A stretch of DNA of 64,000 nt from JBFXEO01 sp050180015 (GTDB taxonomy: Bacteria > Bacteroidota > Bacteroidia > Bacteroidales > Tenuifilaceae). Position numbers and translations under genes: made by a program. The notes beneath the pieces were generated by a model. That model worked only from the letters and a program-made list of their open reading frames with translations. It was not told the origin of the DNA and ran no database searches. Below are positions 26,367 to 35,304 of the stretch, in pieces. Position 1 is the first letter of the stretch; every line of letters starts with the position of its first letter. The stretch spans positions 4,422 through 68,421 of the forward strand of contig JBFXEO010000001.1 in NCBI GenBank assembly GCA_050180015.1, read 5' to 3'.

Positions 26367-26516
26367 AGCATTTTGTATTTTATTTACTGATAAACAGTTA
26401 AACAAATTAGTTTGTTCTATAGGGAACGGGAATAAATATCGTTTATAGGAGTTTGACAGAGCTACGCCGATACAGAAATTGTAGCCGAAGAGTTATATTT
26501 ACCAAAAAATAGACCG

Positions 26517-26969
26517 ATGCGCGTAGTGATTCAACGGGTAAAAACTGCAAAAGTTGAAGTAACCGGGGCAACCGTGGGTGAAATAAACAAAGGTTTACTG
26601 ACCTTTGCCGGATTTGAGAGCTCAGATAGCGATGAAGATTTAAATTGGATGGCCGATAAAATTATCAAGCTTCGGATTTTTGACGATAATGAGGGGGTGA
26701 TGAACTTATCCGTAACAGATATAGCAGCGGAAATTCTTGTGGTAAGTCAGTTTACGCTTCATGCTAAAACCAAAAAGGGAAATCGGCCTTCGTACATGCA
26801 GGCAGCACCACCGGCAATGGCGGAATCGCTATACAATAAGTTTCTAAGTTTGCTTAAGGGCAAGTCCGCATGCCGGATGGCTACGGGACTTTTTGGTGCA
26901 AAAATGGATGTTGCGCTGGTAAATGATGGTCCGGTTACAATAATTATTGACTCTAAAAACCGTGAATGA
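26517..26969 (+). CDS. dtd: D-aminoacyl-tRNA deacylase
   Basis: This 150-aa enzyme hydrolyses D-aminoacyl-tRNA (and Gly-tRNA-Ala), a proofreading step in the cytoplasm. It starts MRVVIQRVKTAKVEV, has the SQFTLHAKTKKGNRPSY block with the catalytic Thr region, and ends with the NDGPVTIIIDS motif (Gly-Pro cross-subunit motif). Length is normal. Its stop overlaps the next start (ATGA), so it is co-translated with the pyrophosphohydrolase. Confidence 0.97.
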   Translation: MRVVIQRVKTAKVEVTGATVGEINKGLLTFAGFESSDSDEDLNWMADKIIKLRIFDDNEGVMNLSVTDIAAEILVVSQFTLHAKTKKGNRPSYMQAAPPAMAESLYNKFLSLLKGKSACRMATGLFGAKMDVALVNDGPVTIIIDSKNRE

Positions 26970-27304
26970 TGGATGACCTTACGTTAAAACAAGCACAAAT
27001 CCTGGTTGATTCGTGGATTAAGGCTCATGGGGTACGCTACTTTAATGAGCTTACCAACATGGCCTTGCTGGTGGAAGAGGTTGGCGAACTTGCCCGTATT
27101 GTTGCCCGTAAGTACGGCGAGCAATCTTTCAAGGATGGTGAAAATCCCGATTCTCTGGCCGAGGAAATAGCCGATGTTTTTTTTGTGCTGGTTTGTATGG
27201 CAAACCAAATGAACGTAAACCTTGCCGAGGCCTTTTTCAGGAATGTTGATAAAAAGACCAGGAGAGATTCAACCCGGCATCACCAAAATCCCAAATTATT
27301 GTAA
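26966..27304 (+). CDS. MazG-like nucleotide pyrophosphohydrolase
   Basis: This 112-aa all-alpha NTP pyrophosphohydrolase (MazG superfamily) is predicted to hydrolyse non-canonical or surplus NTPs. The metal-binding EEVGEL motif (VEEVGELARIVARKYGE) and the second ExxD helix (LAEEIADVFFVLVCMANQ) are present. The ATG overlaps the dtd stop by 4 bp; a second ATG follows one codon later. deoC starts 37 bp downstream, making a dtd-mazG-deoC transcription unit concerned with nucleotides and tRNA quality. Confidence 0.9.
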   Translation: MMDDLTLKQAQILVDSWIKAHGVRYFNELTNMALLVEEVGELARIVARKYGEQSFKDGENPDSLAEEIADVFFVLVCMANQMNVNLAEAFFRNVDKKTRRDSTRHHQNPKLL

Positions 27305-27341
27305 ATTTGGCATATCGATTTAAACTAAACTATTTGCGATT

Positions 27342-28238
27342 ATGGAACTTTTGTTGGACGAAAAATTTAACCTGAAGGTTAATCAGGAAGAAGTGGAAGT
27401 TGCGCTTACAAGCATTAAGGAAAAGGCAAAAAGTCGTTTGGGAGAAATAGATACCCTGAAAAAATGTTTCAGTATTATAGATTTAACTACACTTAATTCC
27501 ACCGATGGGTACAAGCGGGGAAAACAGTTTGCCGATAGGGTAAGTAAATTTCCTACTGATTTTCCGGGAATGCCAAACGTTGCTGCTATCTGTGTGTATC
27601 CAGCGTTGGTTACTGCAGTAAAAGAAAACTTGACGGTTGAAAATGTTAAGATTGCCTCGGTTGCCGGGGGGTTTCCATCGTCACAAACATTTATAGATAT
27701 TAAACTTTCCGAGTGCGAAATGACCATAGAGCAGGGTGCCGATGAAATTGATGTTGTTATTTCTGTTGGCGCATTTCTCGAAGGCGATTACTTTACTGTA
27801 TTTAGCGAATTACAGCAAATTAAGGAAGTTGCGGAGGATACCCATGTAAAGGTAATCCTCGAAACAGGAGCACTGCCAACTCTTGACAATATTAAATTAG
27901 CCTCATTCTTAGCAATGGAGGCAGGTGCCGATTTTATTAAAACATCAACAGGAAAACTTGAACCGGCAGCCACCCCTGAGGCTGTTTACGTTATGTGTTT
28001 AGCTATTAAAGAGTTTTTTGAGAAAACAGGCAAACGGGTTGGGGTTAAACCCGCTGGCGGTGTTTCAACTTCGTACGATGCGCTTGTATTCTACACAATT
28101 GTAGAACAAATTCTTGGCCAGGAATGGCTTTACCCCGGATTATTCCGTTTTGGTACAAGTAAGTTAGCCGATATTCTTTTATCCGATATTTTGGGTAAAG
28201 ATGTTAAATATTTTAGCCAGTCTTTCGCTGGGTATTAG
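27342..28238 (+). CDS. deoC: Deoxyribose-phosphate aldolase
   Basis: This class I aldolase cleaves 2-deoxyribose-5-phosphate to glyceraldehyde-3-phosphate and acetaldehyde in deoxynucleoside catabolism. The Schiff-base lysine is K200 in DFIKTSTGK, and the second active-site lysine is in GVKPAGGV. Other family blocks are VAAICVYPALV, IASVAGGFPSSQTF and GADEIDVVISVGAFLEG. At 298 aa it is of the longer Bacteroidota type rather than the 220-aa bacterial form. Start is ATG. A long hairpin follows at 28341-28395. Confidence 0.96.
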   Translation: MELLLDEKFNLKVNQEEVEVALTSIKEKAKSRLGEIDTLKKCFSIIDLTTLNSTDGYKRGKQFADRVSKFPTDFPGMPNVAAICVYPALVTAVKENLTVENVKIASVAGGFPSSQTFIDIKLSECEMTIEQGADEIDVVISVGAFLEGDYFTVFSELQQIKEVAEDTHVKVILETGALPTLDNIKLASFLAMEAGADFIKTSTGKLEPAATPEAVYVMCLAIKEFFEKTGKRVGVKPAGGVSTSYDALVFYTIVEQILGQEWLYPGLFRFGTSKLADILLSDILGKDVKYFSQSFAGY

Positions 28239-28340
28239 TAAAAGACTAAGCGATAAATATCAGCCTAAAAATTTCTACGAATAGAATATTGACATACCGC
28301 AGTGTGGGAATGGCCCCAATGCACATTTACCACTTACCAG

Positions 28341-28395
28341 TATAAGTAAGAAAGGCTGTTCGGGTGTTGTGCCCCGACAGCCTTTCTTACTTATA
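28341..28395. terminator. Very long bidirectional hairpin between deoC and the symporter gene
   Basis: The outer 19 bp pair perfectly, from TATAAGTAAG at 28341 to CTTACTTATA ending at 28395. A single bulged T and a 4-bp CGGG/CCCG top follow, with a loop of about 8 bases. It lies between convergent genes and is long for a simple terminator. Stem composition (AAGTAAGAAAGGCTG) is asymmetric. Confidence 0.75.
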
Positions 28396-28411
28396 GCAGA
28401 TAACGTTATGT

Positions 28412-30010
28412 TTACCACCAAATGGAGTAAAGTACAATTAGTATAATGATAACCAATGTTGCACCAATTTTGAATCCTTTACCGGTTGAAAATAGTTCCC
28501 GTGATATAGTTATGGCCTTTGCGTGTACCTTGTTGCCCTCTACGATTGCAAAAATCCAAATTATAGAAAGACATACGAGGAACACAATGCCCATTCTATC
28601 CATGAAGGGTAACGAGGGGAGTAGTAATTTGAACAACAGGGAGAAAACAAAAGTACCAATTGCAGCACCCAACGCACCATTGGCAGTAGCCTTTTTGTAG
28701 AAGAAACCAGCCAGGAATATGGCCAACGCCCCCGGACTTATGAACCCTGTGAATTCCTGAATGTACTGGAACGCCTGATCGAGGTTGGAAAGCATTGGTG
28801 CAATGAACACAGCAATTAGTAAAGCAATGAAACTTGCTAAACGGCCAACGTTTACCAGTTTATGTTCCGATGCGTTTTTGTTCATGTACTCCTTATAAAA
28901 ATCTAAGGTGAAAATGGTAGATACACTGTTCATCATTGATGCAAGAGAACTCACAATAGCCGCTACCAATGCAGCAAAGGCCAATCCTTTAATACCCGTA
29001 GGAACAAAGTTGTGTAAGAGCCAAGGGTAAGCCTCGTCGGATTTTGCAATGTCGGCATGAAGTGCAAATGCAACAATACCGGGTATTACAACAATTAAAG
29101 GGAGTAATATTTTGAGAAATGCAGCAAAAACCAACCCGCTTTGAGCTTCCTTAATGTTTTTAGCCGCTAAGGCCCGTTGAATAATATACTGGTTACAGCC
29201 CCAGTAGTAAAGGTTAGCCACCCACATGCCACCAATTAAAACGCTAATTCCCGGTAAATCCATATAGGCATCCTTTACCCCCCCCTTACCATCGGGAACC
29301 ATCATTTGACCTTTTTCCAGAATCATATTAAATTTTTCCGGAGCCTTCTGTAGGAGTAGTTTAAATCCTTCAATAAAGCCGTGCCCATCACTTAAAGAAT
29401 TAAGGGCAAAGTATGTGGTTATTAATCCGCCACCGACCAAAAAGATTACCTGAACCACATCTGTCCATGCTACGGCTTTTAGCCCCCCGTATATTGAATA
29501 CAGTGCGGCAAAAAAAGCTAATCCAATTATACCATACATCATAGGAATACCCATGATTTTTTCCATGGCAAGAGCACCTAAATAGATTATGGAGGTAAGG
29601 TTTACAAAAATAAAAACTAACAACCAAAAACCGGCCATCACAGTTTTTACCCGTTTATCGAATCTTGATTCGAGAAACTGGGGCATTGTAAAAATTTTTT
29701 TCTTCAGAAAAATCGGGAGAAAAAACATAGCTACAATAATTAGGGTTAATGCGGCCATCCATTCGTATGATGCAATTCCTAGGCCTATGGCAAAGCCAGA
29801 ACCAGACATCCCAATAAACTGTTCGGCAGAGATGTTCGAGGCAATAAGCGATGCTCCAATTGCCCACCAGGGCAATGCCCTTCCGGCCAGGAAGTAATCC
29901 CCGGAATTTGTTTCGGAATCGCGTTTACGGAACGATACCCATAATCCAAGCCCCACAATTAGAATTGCATAGGTCGCAAAAACGATGTAATCAATAGTTG
30001 CAAATGTCAT
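28412..30010 (-). CDS. Sodium:solute symporter (SSS family, SGLT-like)
   Basis: This is a 532-aa sodium-coupled transporter with about 14 helices. It starts with IDYIVFATYAILIVGLGLWVSF and has the GDYFLAGRALPWWAIGASLIASNISAEQFIGMSGSGFA segment typical of the sugar branch (vSGLT-like), plus the EWMAAL helix and VTGWTDV-type VAWTDVVQVIFLVGGG region. The substrate is likely a sugar or related polyol, though deciding residues cannot be read reliably by eye. Start ATG. It is a single gene with its own promoter candidate at 30050-30083. Confidence 0.92.
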   Translation of the reverse strand: MTFATIDYIVFATYAILIVGLGLWVSFRKRDSETNSGDYFLAGRALPWWAIGASLIASNISAEQFIGMSGSGFAIGLGIASYEWMAALTLIIVAMFFLPIFLKKKIFTMPQFLESRFDKRVKTVMAGFWLLVFIFVNLTSIIYLGALAMEKIMGIPMMYGIIGLAFFAALYSIYGGLKAVAWTDVVQVIFLVGGGLITTYFALNSLSDGHGFIEGFKLLLQKAPEKFNMILEKGQMMVPDGKGGVKDAYMDLPGISVLIGGMWVANLYYWGCNQYIIQRALAAKNIKEAQSGLVFAAFLKILLPLIVVIPGIVAFALHADIAKSDEAYPWLLHNFVPTGIKGLAFAALVAAIVSSLASMMNSVSTIFTLDFYKEYMNKNASEHKLVNVGRLASFIALLIAVFIAPMLSNLDQAFQYIQEFTGFISPGALAIFLAGFFYKKATANGALGAAIGTFVFSLLFKLLLPSLPFMDRMGIVFLVCLSIIWIFAIVEGNKVHAKAITISRELFSTGKGFKIGATLVIIILIVLYSIWW

Positions 30011-30334
30011 GACTAAATTTTTTAGTTAGATGATTTGGTTTCATTGGAACAAATATATGTCTATATGGTATTACTCCTGCAAAAATGGGTACATCAATAC
30101 CCACTCATCAAAAAAATATTTTTTGATCCAGTAGCGTTATCATCAGTATTTTATATTATTTAGGGTTAATTTGGTGTATTGTATTTTATGGCTAGGCGAA
30201 AAAACAGCTGAGGTACGTTTGACTAAAGGGACAACAAAAAAGATGTAGGTTAAAATAACCAGTATTTGGGGAATGTTTTGGAAAAGGGTCGTTGCGGCCA
30301 GTTGAATACTTCAAATATTTCGGGAAATAATTTA
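30011..30334. other. Upstream region of the symporter gene, past the polA 3' end
   Basis: This 324-bp stretch between two minus-strand genes holds the symporter promoter candidate (30050-30083). No ORF, repeat or structured RNA is evident in the remainder. Confidence 0.45.
30050..30083 (-). promoter_or_regulatory. Promoter of the symporter gene (TTTG - 22 bp - TATATTTG)
   Basis: On the minus strand an exact TAnnTTTG box (30057-30050) is preceded by TTTG (30083-30080). The 22-bp spacing is longer than the usual 18-21. The box is 40 bp before the start codon. Confidence 0.5.
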
Positions 30335-33103
30335 TTAATGTGCTTCAAGCCAATTGCTCCCGGTGCCCATTTCAACCTCGAGCGGAATTCGCAATTTCAC
30401 AGCACCTTCCATACAGTTTTTGACAATTTCTTTCACCTTATCTAATTCCGGACGGTAAACGTCAAAAACAAGCTCGTCGTGTACCTGGATTATCATTTTC
30501 GATTGTAAGTTTTGCCGTTCCAGTTCGCGATGAATATTAATCATGGCTATCTTTATAATATCGGCAGCAGAACCCTGAATGGGTGCATTTATAGCATTTC
30601 GTTCGGCTAGCCCACGAACCGTTCCGTTGTTTGAGTTGATATCGGGCAGGTAGCGTTTTCGGCCAAAAATAGTTGCTACATAGCCTTTTTCCCGGGCATC
30701 GGAAACGCAGCTATCCATGTATTTTTTTACACCGGTATAGGTTGCAAAGTACCCGTCAATTAAATCCTTTGCCTCAGTTCTCGATATTCCAAGTCGTTGT
30801 GATAACCCAAATGCCGATATTCCATAGATCATTCCAAAATTGGCCGTTTTTGCCCGGCTGCGCTGTTCTCGGGTAACATCGGCAAGGGGAACCTTGAATA
30901 TTTTTGCTGCAGTGGTGGCATGAATATCCTCTCCGTCTCGGAATGCCTGAAGCATCTGTTCGTCGCCGCTTACATGTGCCATTAGCCTGAGTTCAATTTG
31001 AGAGTAGTCAGCAGAAAGAATGAGATAATCGCCATGCGAAGGAATAAATGCCTTTCGAATTTCCCGTCCGTTCTCATCGCGAATGGGTATATTTTGCAAG
31101 TTGGGGTTGTTGGAGCTTAACCTTCCGGTTGATGCAACCGCCTGGTTGAACGATGCGTGAATTTTTCCTGTTTTCGGATTTACTAGCGTTGGAAGCGTTT
31201 CGATGTAGGTTGAAAGTAATTTTTTCAGCGAGCGGAACTCCAGTATTTTGCCAACAATAGGATGTGCGTTGATATGCTTCATCAACTCCTCCTCGCTGGT
31301 GGAATACTGTTTTGTTTTGGTTCGCTTTGCGCCGGGCGATATTTTCAACTTTTCAAATAATACTTCGCCCAGCTGTTTCGGGGAGGAAATGTTTAAATCC
31401 GGAATGCCAGCCATCAGCTTAATTTCATCACCAAGTTTAATTAAATTGGCATTGAGCATTTTGCCATATTCGTTGAGGCTTTGCGAATCGAGCCGGACTC
31501 CGTTTCGCTCAATTTGAGCAAGAACCTCAATAAGTGGTTCTTCCAACGTGAAGTAAAGTTCTGTTAAGCCTTGCTCATCCAAGCGAGGGAATAGAATGTA
31601 TTCTAACTGCAAGGCGATATCGGCATCCTCGCAGGCGTAAACCTTGATCTTATCGAGCGGAACAGCACGCATATTCAATTGCGAGGGTCCTTTTTTGCCA
31701 ATTAACTCTTCTATTTCAATGGTTTTGTAACCCAGCAGGTTTTCGGCGAGTAGGTCGAGGTTGTGACGCGAATCCGGGTCGATAAGGTAGTGCGCCAGCA
31801 TGGTATCGTATAGTTTTCCCTTTAAGCGTACACCATAGTTGGCAAGCATCTGCATATCAAACTTGATATTTTGCCCAATTTTACCGATTGCCGGATTTTC
31901 GAAAACTTCCTTAAATTCGTTTACGATACTAAAAGCCTCATCTCGCTTAACCGGGATAGGAATCCACCACCCTTGTTTAGGGTTTATGGCAATGGAAATT
32001 CCAACAAGTGCCGATTGTATGGTATCTAATCCTGTAGTTTCAGTGTCAAAAGCAAATTCGGTGCAACTATTCAACTGCTGAATTAGCAAGTTTCTTTCCT
32101 CGGCGGTTGCCGCTACCCTGTAATCAACCTCAAAATCGTTTACGGTGAGTAAATTTGATAGTTGTTGTTGTGGTGCAACCGGAATATCACCAAACAACGA
32201 ACCCTGAACGTACTCTTGCCTTGCAGGTTGTTCCTGTGGTTTAAATTCGCGAATTAGCGACCGGAATTCCAACTCTTCGAGCAGCGGGAGTACCACTTTA
32301 TGATTTGCTTCGCGAAGCATCAAATCGTTGTAGTTAACATCAAGCGCAAGGTCGGTTTTTATGGTGACCAATTTGCGGTTTAGTGCAAGCAATTCGTGCG
32401 ATGAGTCCAAGCTATCACGCTGGGCTGGACTTAACTTGCTGGTATTGTTCAGCAAATTATCAATGCTTCCGTACTCTGAGATTAGCTTAGCCGCAGTTTT
32501 TTCGCCAATTTTGTTTACTCCCTTGATGTTGTCGGATGTATCGCCCCAAAGTGCCAAAATATCGATAAACTGCTTGGGCGATTGAATGCCGTAACCCCGG
32601 CAAAACTCATCGGAAGTAACAATTTCCATCTCGTTTCCGCTTCGTCCCGGCTTGGCAATTTTGATATTATCACTTAGTAGCTGACCGTAATCCTTATCGG
32701 GTGTTATCATAATAACTTCAAATTCCTGCGGATTGGCATTTGCTGCCAACGTTCCAATAATATCATCGGCTTCGTAACCGTTGAGTTCCACAATGGGAAT
32801 TTGCATTGCCCGTAAAATATCCTTAATGATTGGTACGGCTGCTCTAATGTCTTCCGGGGTTTCCTGTCGTTGTGCCTTGTACTCGGGGTACAGTTCCGAC
32901 CGGAAAGTTGGGCCCGATAAATCGAAACCTACCGCAACGTGGGTTGGGTTGAATTTTTTGATGGCATCGACTGTGGCCTTGGTAAAACCAAAGATTGCCG
33001 AGGTGTTCAGCCCCTTACTGTTTTTCATGGGACGATTGATAAAGGCATAGTATGCCCTGTAAATTAGGGCGTAAGCATCGAGCAGGAGCAGGCGTTTGTT
33101 CAT
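30335..33103 (-). CDS. polA: DNA polymerase I
   Basis: This 922-aa replication and repair polymerase fills gaps and removes primers. Three domains are present. The 5'-nuclease spans residues 1-290 (LLLDAYALIYRAYYAF, NGYEADDIIGTLA, ITPDKDYGQLL, LWGDTSDNIKGV). The 3'-5' exonuclease spans about 330-530, with its acidic residues intact (FAFDTETTGLD, IGQNIKFD, YACEDAD), so proofreading should be active. The polymerase spans about 540-922 (LSADYSQIELRLMAH motif A, the RSRAKTANFGMIYG O-helix, IQVHDELVFD motif C). It starts with ATG and queD lies 9 bp upstream, so they may be co-transcribed. Confidence 0.98.
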   Translation of the reverse strand: MNKRLLLLDAYALIYRAYYAFINRPMKNSKGLNTSAIFGFTKATVDAIKKFNPTHVAVGFDLSGPTFRSELYPEYKAQRQETPEDIRAAVPIIKDILRAMQIPIVELNGYEADDIIGTLAANANPQEFEVIMITPDKDYGQLLSDNIKIAKPGRSGNEMEIVTSDEFCRGYGIQSPKQFIDILALWGDTSDNIKGVNKIGEKTAAKLISEYGSIDNLLNNTSKLSPAQRDSLDSSHELLALNRKLVTIKTDLALDVNYNDLMLREANHKVVLPLLEELEFRSLIREFKPQEQPARQEYVQGSLFGDIPVAPQQQLSNLLTVNDFEVDYRVAATAEERNLLIQQLNSCTEFAFDTETTGLDTIQSALVGISIAINPKQGWWIPIPVKRDEAFSIVNEFKEVFENPAIGKIGQNIKFDMQMLANYGVRLKGKLYDTMLAHYLIDPDSRHNLDLLAENLLGYKTIEIEELIGKKGPSQLNMRAVPLDKIKVYACEDADIALQLEYILFPRLDEQGLTELYFTLEEPLIEVLAQIERNGVRLDSQSLNEYGKMLNANLIKLGDEIKLMAGIPDLNISSPKQLGEVLFEKLKISPGAKRTKTKQYSTSEEELMKHINAHPIVGKILEFRSLKKLLSTYIETLPTLVNPKTGKIHASFNQAVASTGRLSSNNPNLQNIPIRDENGREIRKAFIPSHGDYLILSADYSQIELRLMAHVSGDEQMLQAFRDGEDIHATTAAKIFKVPLADVTREQRSRAKTANFGMIYGISAFGLSQRLGISRTEAKDLIDGYFATYTGVKKYMDSCVSDAREKGYVATIFGRKRYLPDINSNNGTVRGLAERNAINAPIQGSAADIIKIAMINIHRELERQNLQSKMIIQVHDELVFDVYRPELDKVKEIVKNCMEGAVKLRIPLEVEMGTGSNWLEAH

Positions 33104-33112
33104 GGCTGAGTT

Positions 33113-33559
33113 TTATGAATTATCGGATGCATACCATTCTGCATACGATGTGGCTGTTTCGTGCATTTTTAGGTGATGGAGTTTAACACCAACAGGGAGC
33201 TTCGCTGCAATAATATCGGCAAAATACTCCAGCATATTTTCGCAGGTTGGTTGGAATGGCAAAGCCTCGATGCGCGCCAGCTTAGCATCGGTCAAGTGCT
33301 GATAAATTGATGTTTTATCCATTACAGCCACGGCATGATCGAATCGGTGAATGATTAACGGATTTACAATATTTTTAAGATCACCGAAATCCATTACCAT
33401 TCCCAGCTTAGGGTTCCCATTCTGGGTAATTGGTTCGCCAATAACAGTAACGGAAAGTATGTAGGAATGCCCGTGCATGTTGCTGCATAGCCCGTCATAC
33501 CCTTCCAGTACATGGGCCATTTCGAAACGGAACTCCTTGGTTAATCGTATTCTTGGCAT
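33113..33559 (-). CDS. queD: 6-pyruvoyl-tetrahydropterin/6-carboxytetrahydropterin synthase (QueD-like)
   Basis: This 148-aa T-fold enzyme probably makes 6-carboxy-tetrahydropterin for queuosine (preQ0) synthesis. Zinc ligands H16, H29 and H31 are present in EMAHVL and MHGHSY. The catalytic Cys25 is in GLCSNMHGH. The HRFDHAVAV and PTCENMLEYF segments supply the remaining catalytic His/Asp and the substrate Glu. No other queuosine genes are nearby; polA follows 9 bp downstream. PTPS-type activity cannot be excluded from sequence alone. Confidence 0.9.
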   Translation of the reverse strand: MPRIRLTKEFRFEMAHVLEGYDGLCSNMHGHSYILSVTVIGEPITQNGNPKLGMVMDFGDLKNIVNPLIIHRFDHAVAVMDKTSIYQHLTDAKLARIEALPFQPTCENMLEYFADIIAAKLPVGVKLHHLKMHETATSYAEWYASDNS

Positions 33560-33644
33560 TATCGTGAAACGTTAAACGGATATTATGTTGTCTATTTGTT
33601 AACCGTTTTGTCTTCTTTGTTTTCTGACGCCTGAAATCTGATGT

Positions 33645-33995
33645 CTAGTATCTATTCATAACAAAAACGCCACAGATATCGTCGCAATCGTAGCTGTGCC
33701 CAACAATTTTTTCTTCGTGTGTGTATGTCCCTTCCAGCATATCCAAATTATAGCCCGCCAGCTCTTCACCCGACGGTGAGATTGCCTTAATTCCCTCGAG
33801 TTTTACTTTACTTCCCTCGATACTGCCCGAAACCTCCTGACGAACCCAGAACGATTCCTCATCCTCAACACACTCTTCGTATTCCAAATAGCCAGTAATT
33901 AAATTTCCATTCTGATTTAGAACGGCAAACCCCCTATCGGTTCCACACTCAAATTCCTCGCTGAATAGCCATCTTCCGGAAATATCTTTTATCAT
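33645..33995 (-). CDS. Small beta-rich hypothetical protein
   Basis: This 116-aa protein is not one I recognise. It has no signal peptide or membrane segment. The pattern of short beta strands (ISGRWLFSEEFEC, NGNLITGYLEYEECVEDEESFWV, VSGSIEGSKVKLEGIKA, AGYNLDMLEGTYT) suggests a small lipocalin-like or beta-sandwich fold that assesses or binds a small molecule. Four cysteines, two of them near the C terminus (DCDDICG), could bind metal. A TATCTTTG box lies at 34012-34019 just upstream. It is a single gene. Confidence 0.7.
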   Translation of the reverse strand: MIKDISGRWLFSEEFECGTDRGFAVLNQNGNLITGYLEYEECVEDEESFWVRQEVSGSIEGSKVKLEGIKAISPSGEELAGYNLDMLEGTYTHEEKIVGHSYDCDDICGVFVMNRY

Positions 33996-34011
33996 TCTCT
34001 AGAGTTTTTTA

Positions 34012-34019
34012 CAAAGATA
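34012..34019 (-). promoter_or_regulatory. Bacteroidota-type -7 box (TATCTTTG)
   Basis: This is an exact TAnnTTTG match on the minus strand, 16 bp before the small hypothetical gene's start, implying a very short leader. No -33 element is visible. Confidence 0.45.
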
Positions 34020-34130
34020 GTGAACGTTGAGCGTTGAAGATTGTTTAAAATGATATATTTTTATGAATAGGAGGAATAGCGGGAAGTTAAGCGTTAACCA
34101 CCATAAACGATCAACAGTAAACCGTCAGCC

Positions 34131-34967
34131 ATGAAATACATAGGAGCACACGTTAGCGCATCGGGCGGCGTGGAGAATGCGCCGCTTAATGCGCACAGTA
34201 TTGGGGCTACCGCATTTGCCCTTTTTACAAAGAATCAACGGCAATGGATTGCCCCGCCGCTTACAGCAAAAAGTATCGATCTTTTTAAGAAACATTGCGA
34301 TGATTTTGGTTACAGGCCAACCATGATTCTGCCCCACGATAGCTACCTAATAAATTTGGGGAGTCCTGATGGCGAAGCGTTGAAAAAATCGCGCGATGCG
34401 TTTCTCGACGAGATGAAACGTTGCGAGCAGCTGGGGCTCGATAGGCTTAACTTTCATCCCGGGAGCCATCTCGGTAAAATATCGGAAGAGGAAAGCTTAC
34501 GGTTGATTGCCGAGTCAATTAATATGGCTTTGAGAGAAACCGAAGGGGTTATTGCCGTTATCGAAAACACCTCGGGGCAGGGTAACAACGTGGGATTCAA
34601 GTTTGAGCACCTGAAGTATATAATTGATTTGGTTGAGGACAAATCGCGTGTTGGTGTTTGTATTGATACCTGCCATGCCTTTACCGCTGGCTACGATTTA
34701 CAAAGCAAAACGGGTTTCGGGAAATCGTTCGGTGATTTTGAACGGATAGTCGGTTTCCGTTACCTGAAGGGAATGCACCTGAACGATACCCAAAAAGGGC
34801 TTGGCAGCCGTGTTGACCGACACGAAAATTTGGGAACGGGAATTCTGGGAATCAATACTTTCCGCTGGATTATGAGCGATTCCCGTTTCGATGGAATTCC
34901 TTTAATACTTGAAACCCCAGACGAAACCAAGTGGGCGGAGGAGATAAAGTTACTCAAGACACTGTAA
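34131..34967 (+). CDS. nfo: Endonuclease IV (AP endonuclease)
   Basis: This 278-aa zinc-dependent AP endonuclease of the Xth/Nfo repair pathway cleaves abasic sites in DNA. Family motifs in order: [15 protein letters not shown] at the N terminus, [70 protein letters not shown] and LETPDET near the end. All zinc-ligand His/Asp/Glu positions appear intact. Length is normal. Start ATG at 34131. It is divergent from the hypothetical gene at 33645. Confidence 0.97.
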   Translation: MKYIGAHVSASGGVENAPLNAHSIGATAFALFTKNQRQWIAPPLTAKSIDLFKKHCDDFGYRPTMILPHDSYLINLGSPDGEALKKSRDAFLDEMKRCEQLGLDRLNFHPGSHLGKISEEESLRLIAESINMALRETEGVIAVIENTSGQGNNVGFKFEHLKYIIDLVEDKSRVGVCIDTCHAFTAGYDLQSKTGFGKSFGDFERIVGFRYLKGMHLNDTQKGLGSRVDRHENLGTGILGINTFRWIMSDSRFDGIPLILETPDETKWAEEIKLLKTL

Positions 34968-35304
34968 GGCACTTGTTCCACCCATGCGGACCTGTTTTTT
35001 CTGCTGTCAAAAATTTTTTTTCAAAGCAGAAAACGCCAAATTTCCAACGTGATAAAAAAAATTCCACAGCAGGGGAATCTTTTTCGACAGCAGAAAAATA
35101 AAGTATGACGGAAGAGCTAAAAACGTTCGGCAACAGTTGTTGCTCCGTCGGCGATTTTTTTCATTAAACCCTGCCAGGGTTTTAACTATATCAGCCAAAA
35201 AACGGGCATAGTATTTGTTAAGAGGAAAATATGTGTAAAAAATTATTTCTATTTTTAGTAACTTTGAAAGTTATCACCCCAGTACACACCAAATTGATAA
35301 AAAT
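34968..35304. repeat. Intergenic region with inverted CTGCTGTC/GACAGCAG copies
   Basis: This 337-bp gap between nfo and the CsgG-like gene carries a 13-bp inverted repeat, TTTTTCTGCTGTC (34996-35008) and GACAGCAGAAAAA (35086-35098), with a further partial copy (CCACAGCAGGGGAATC) between them. A palindrome, AAACCCTG-C-CAGGGTTT, lies at 35166-35182. No gene is evident. Confidence 0.5.
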
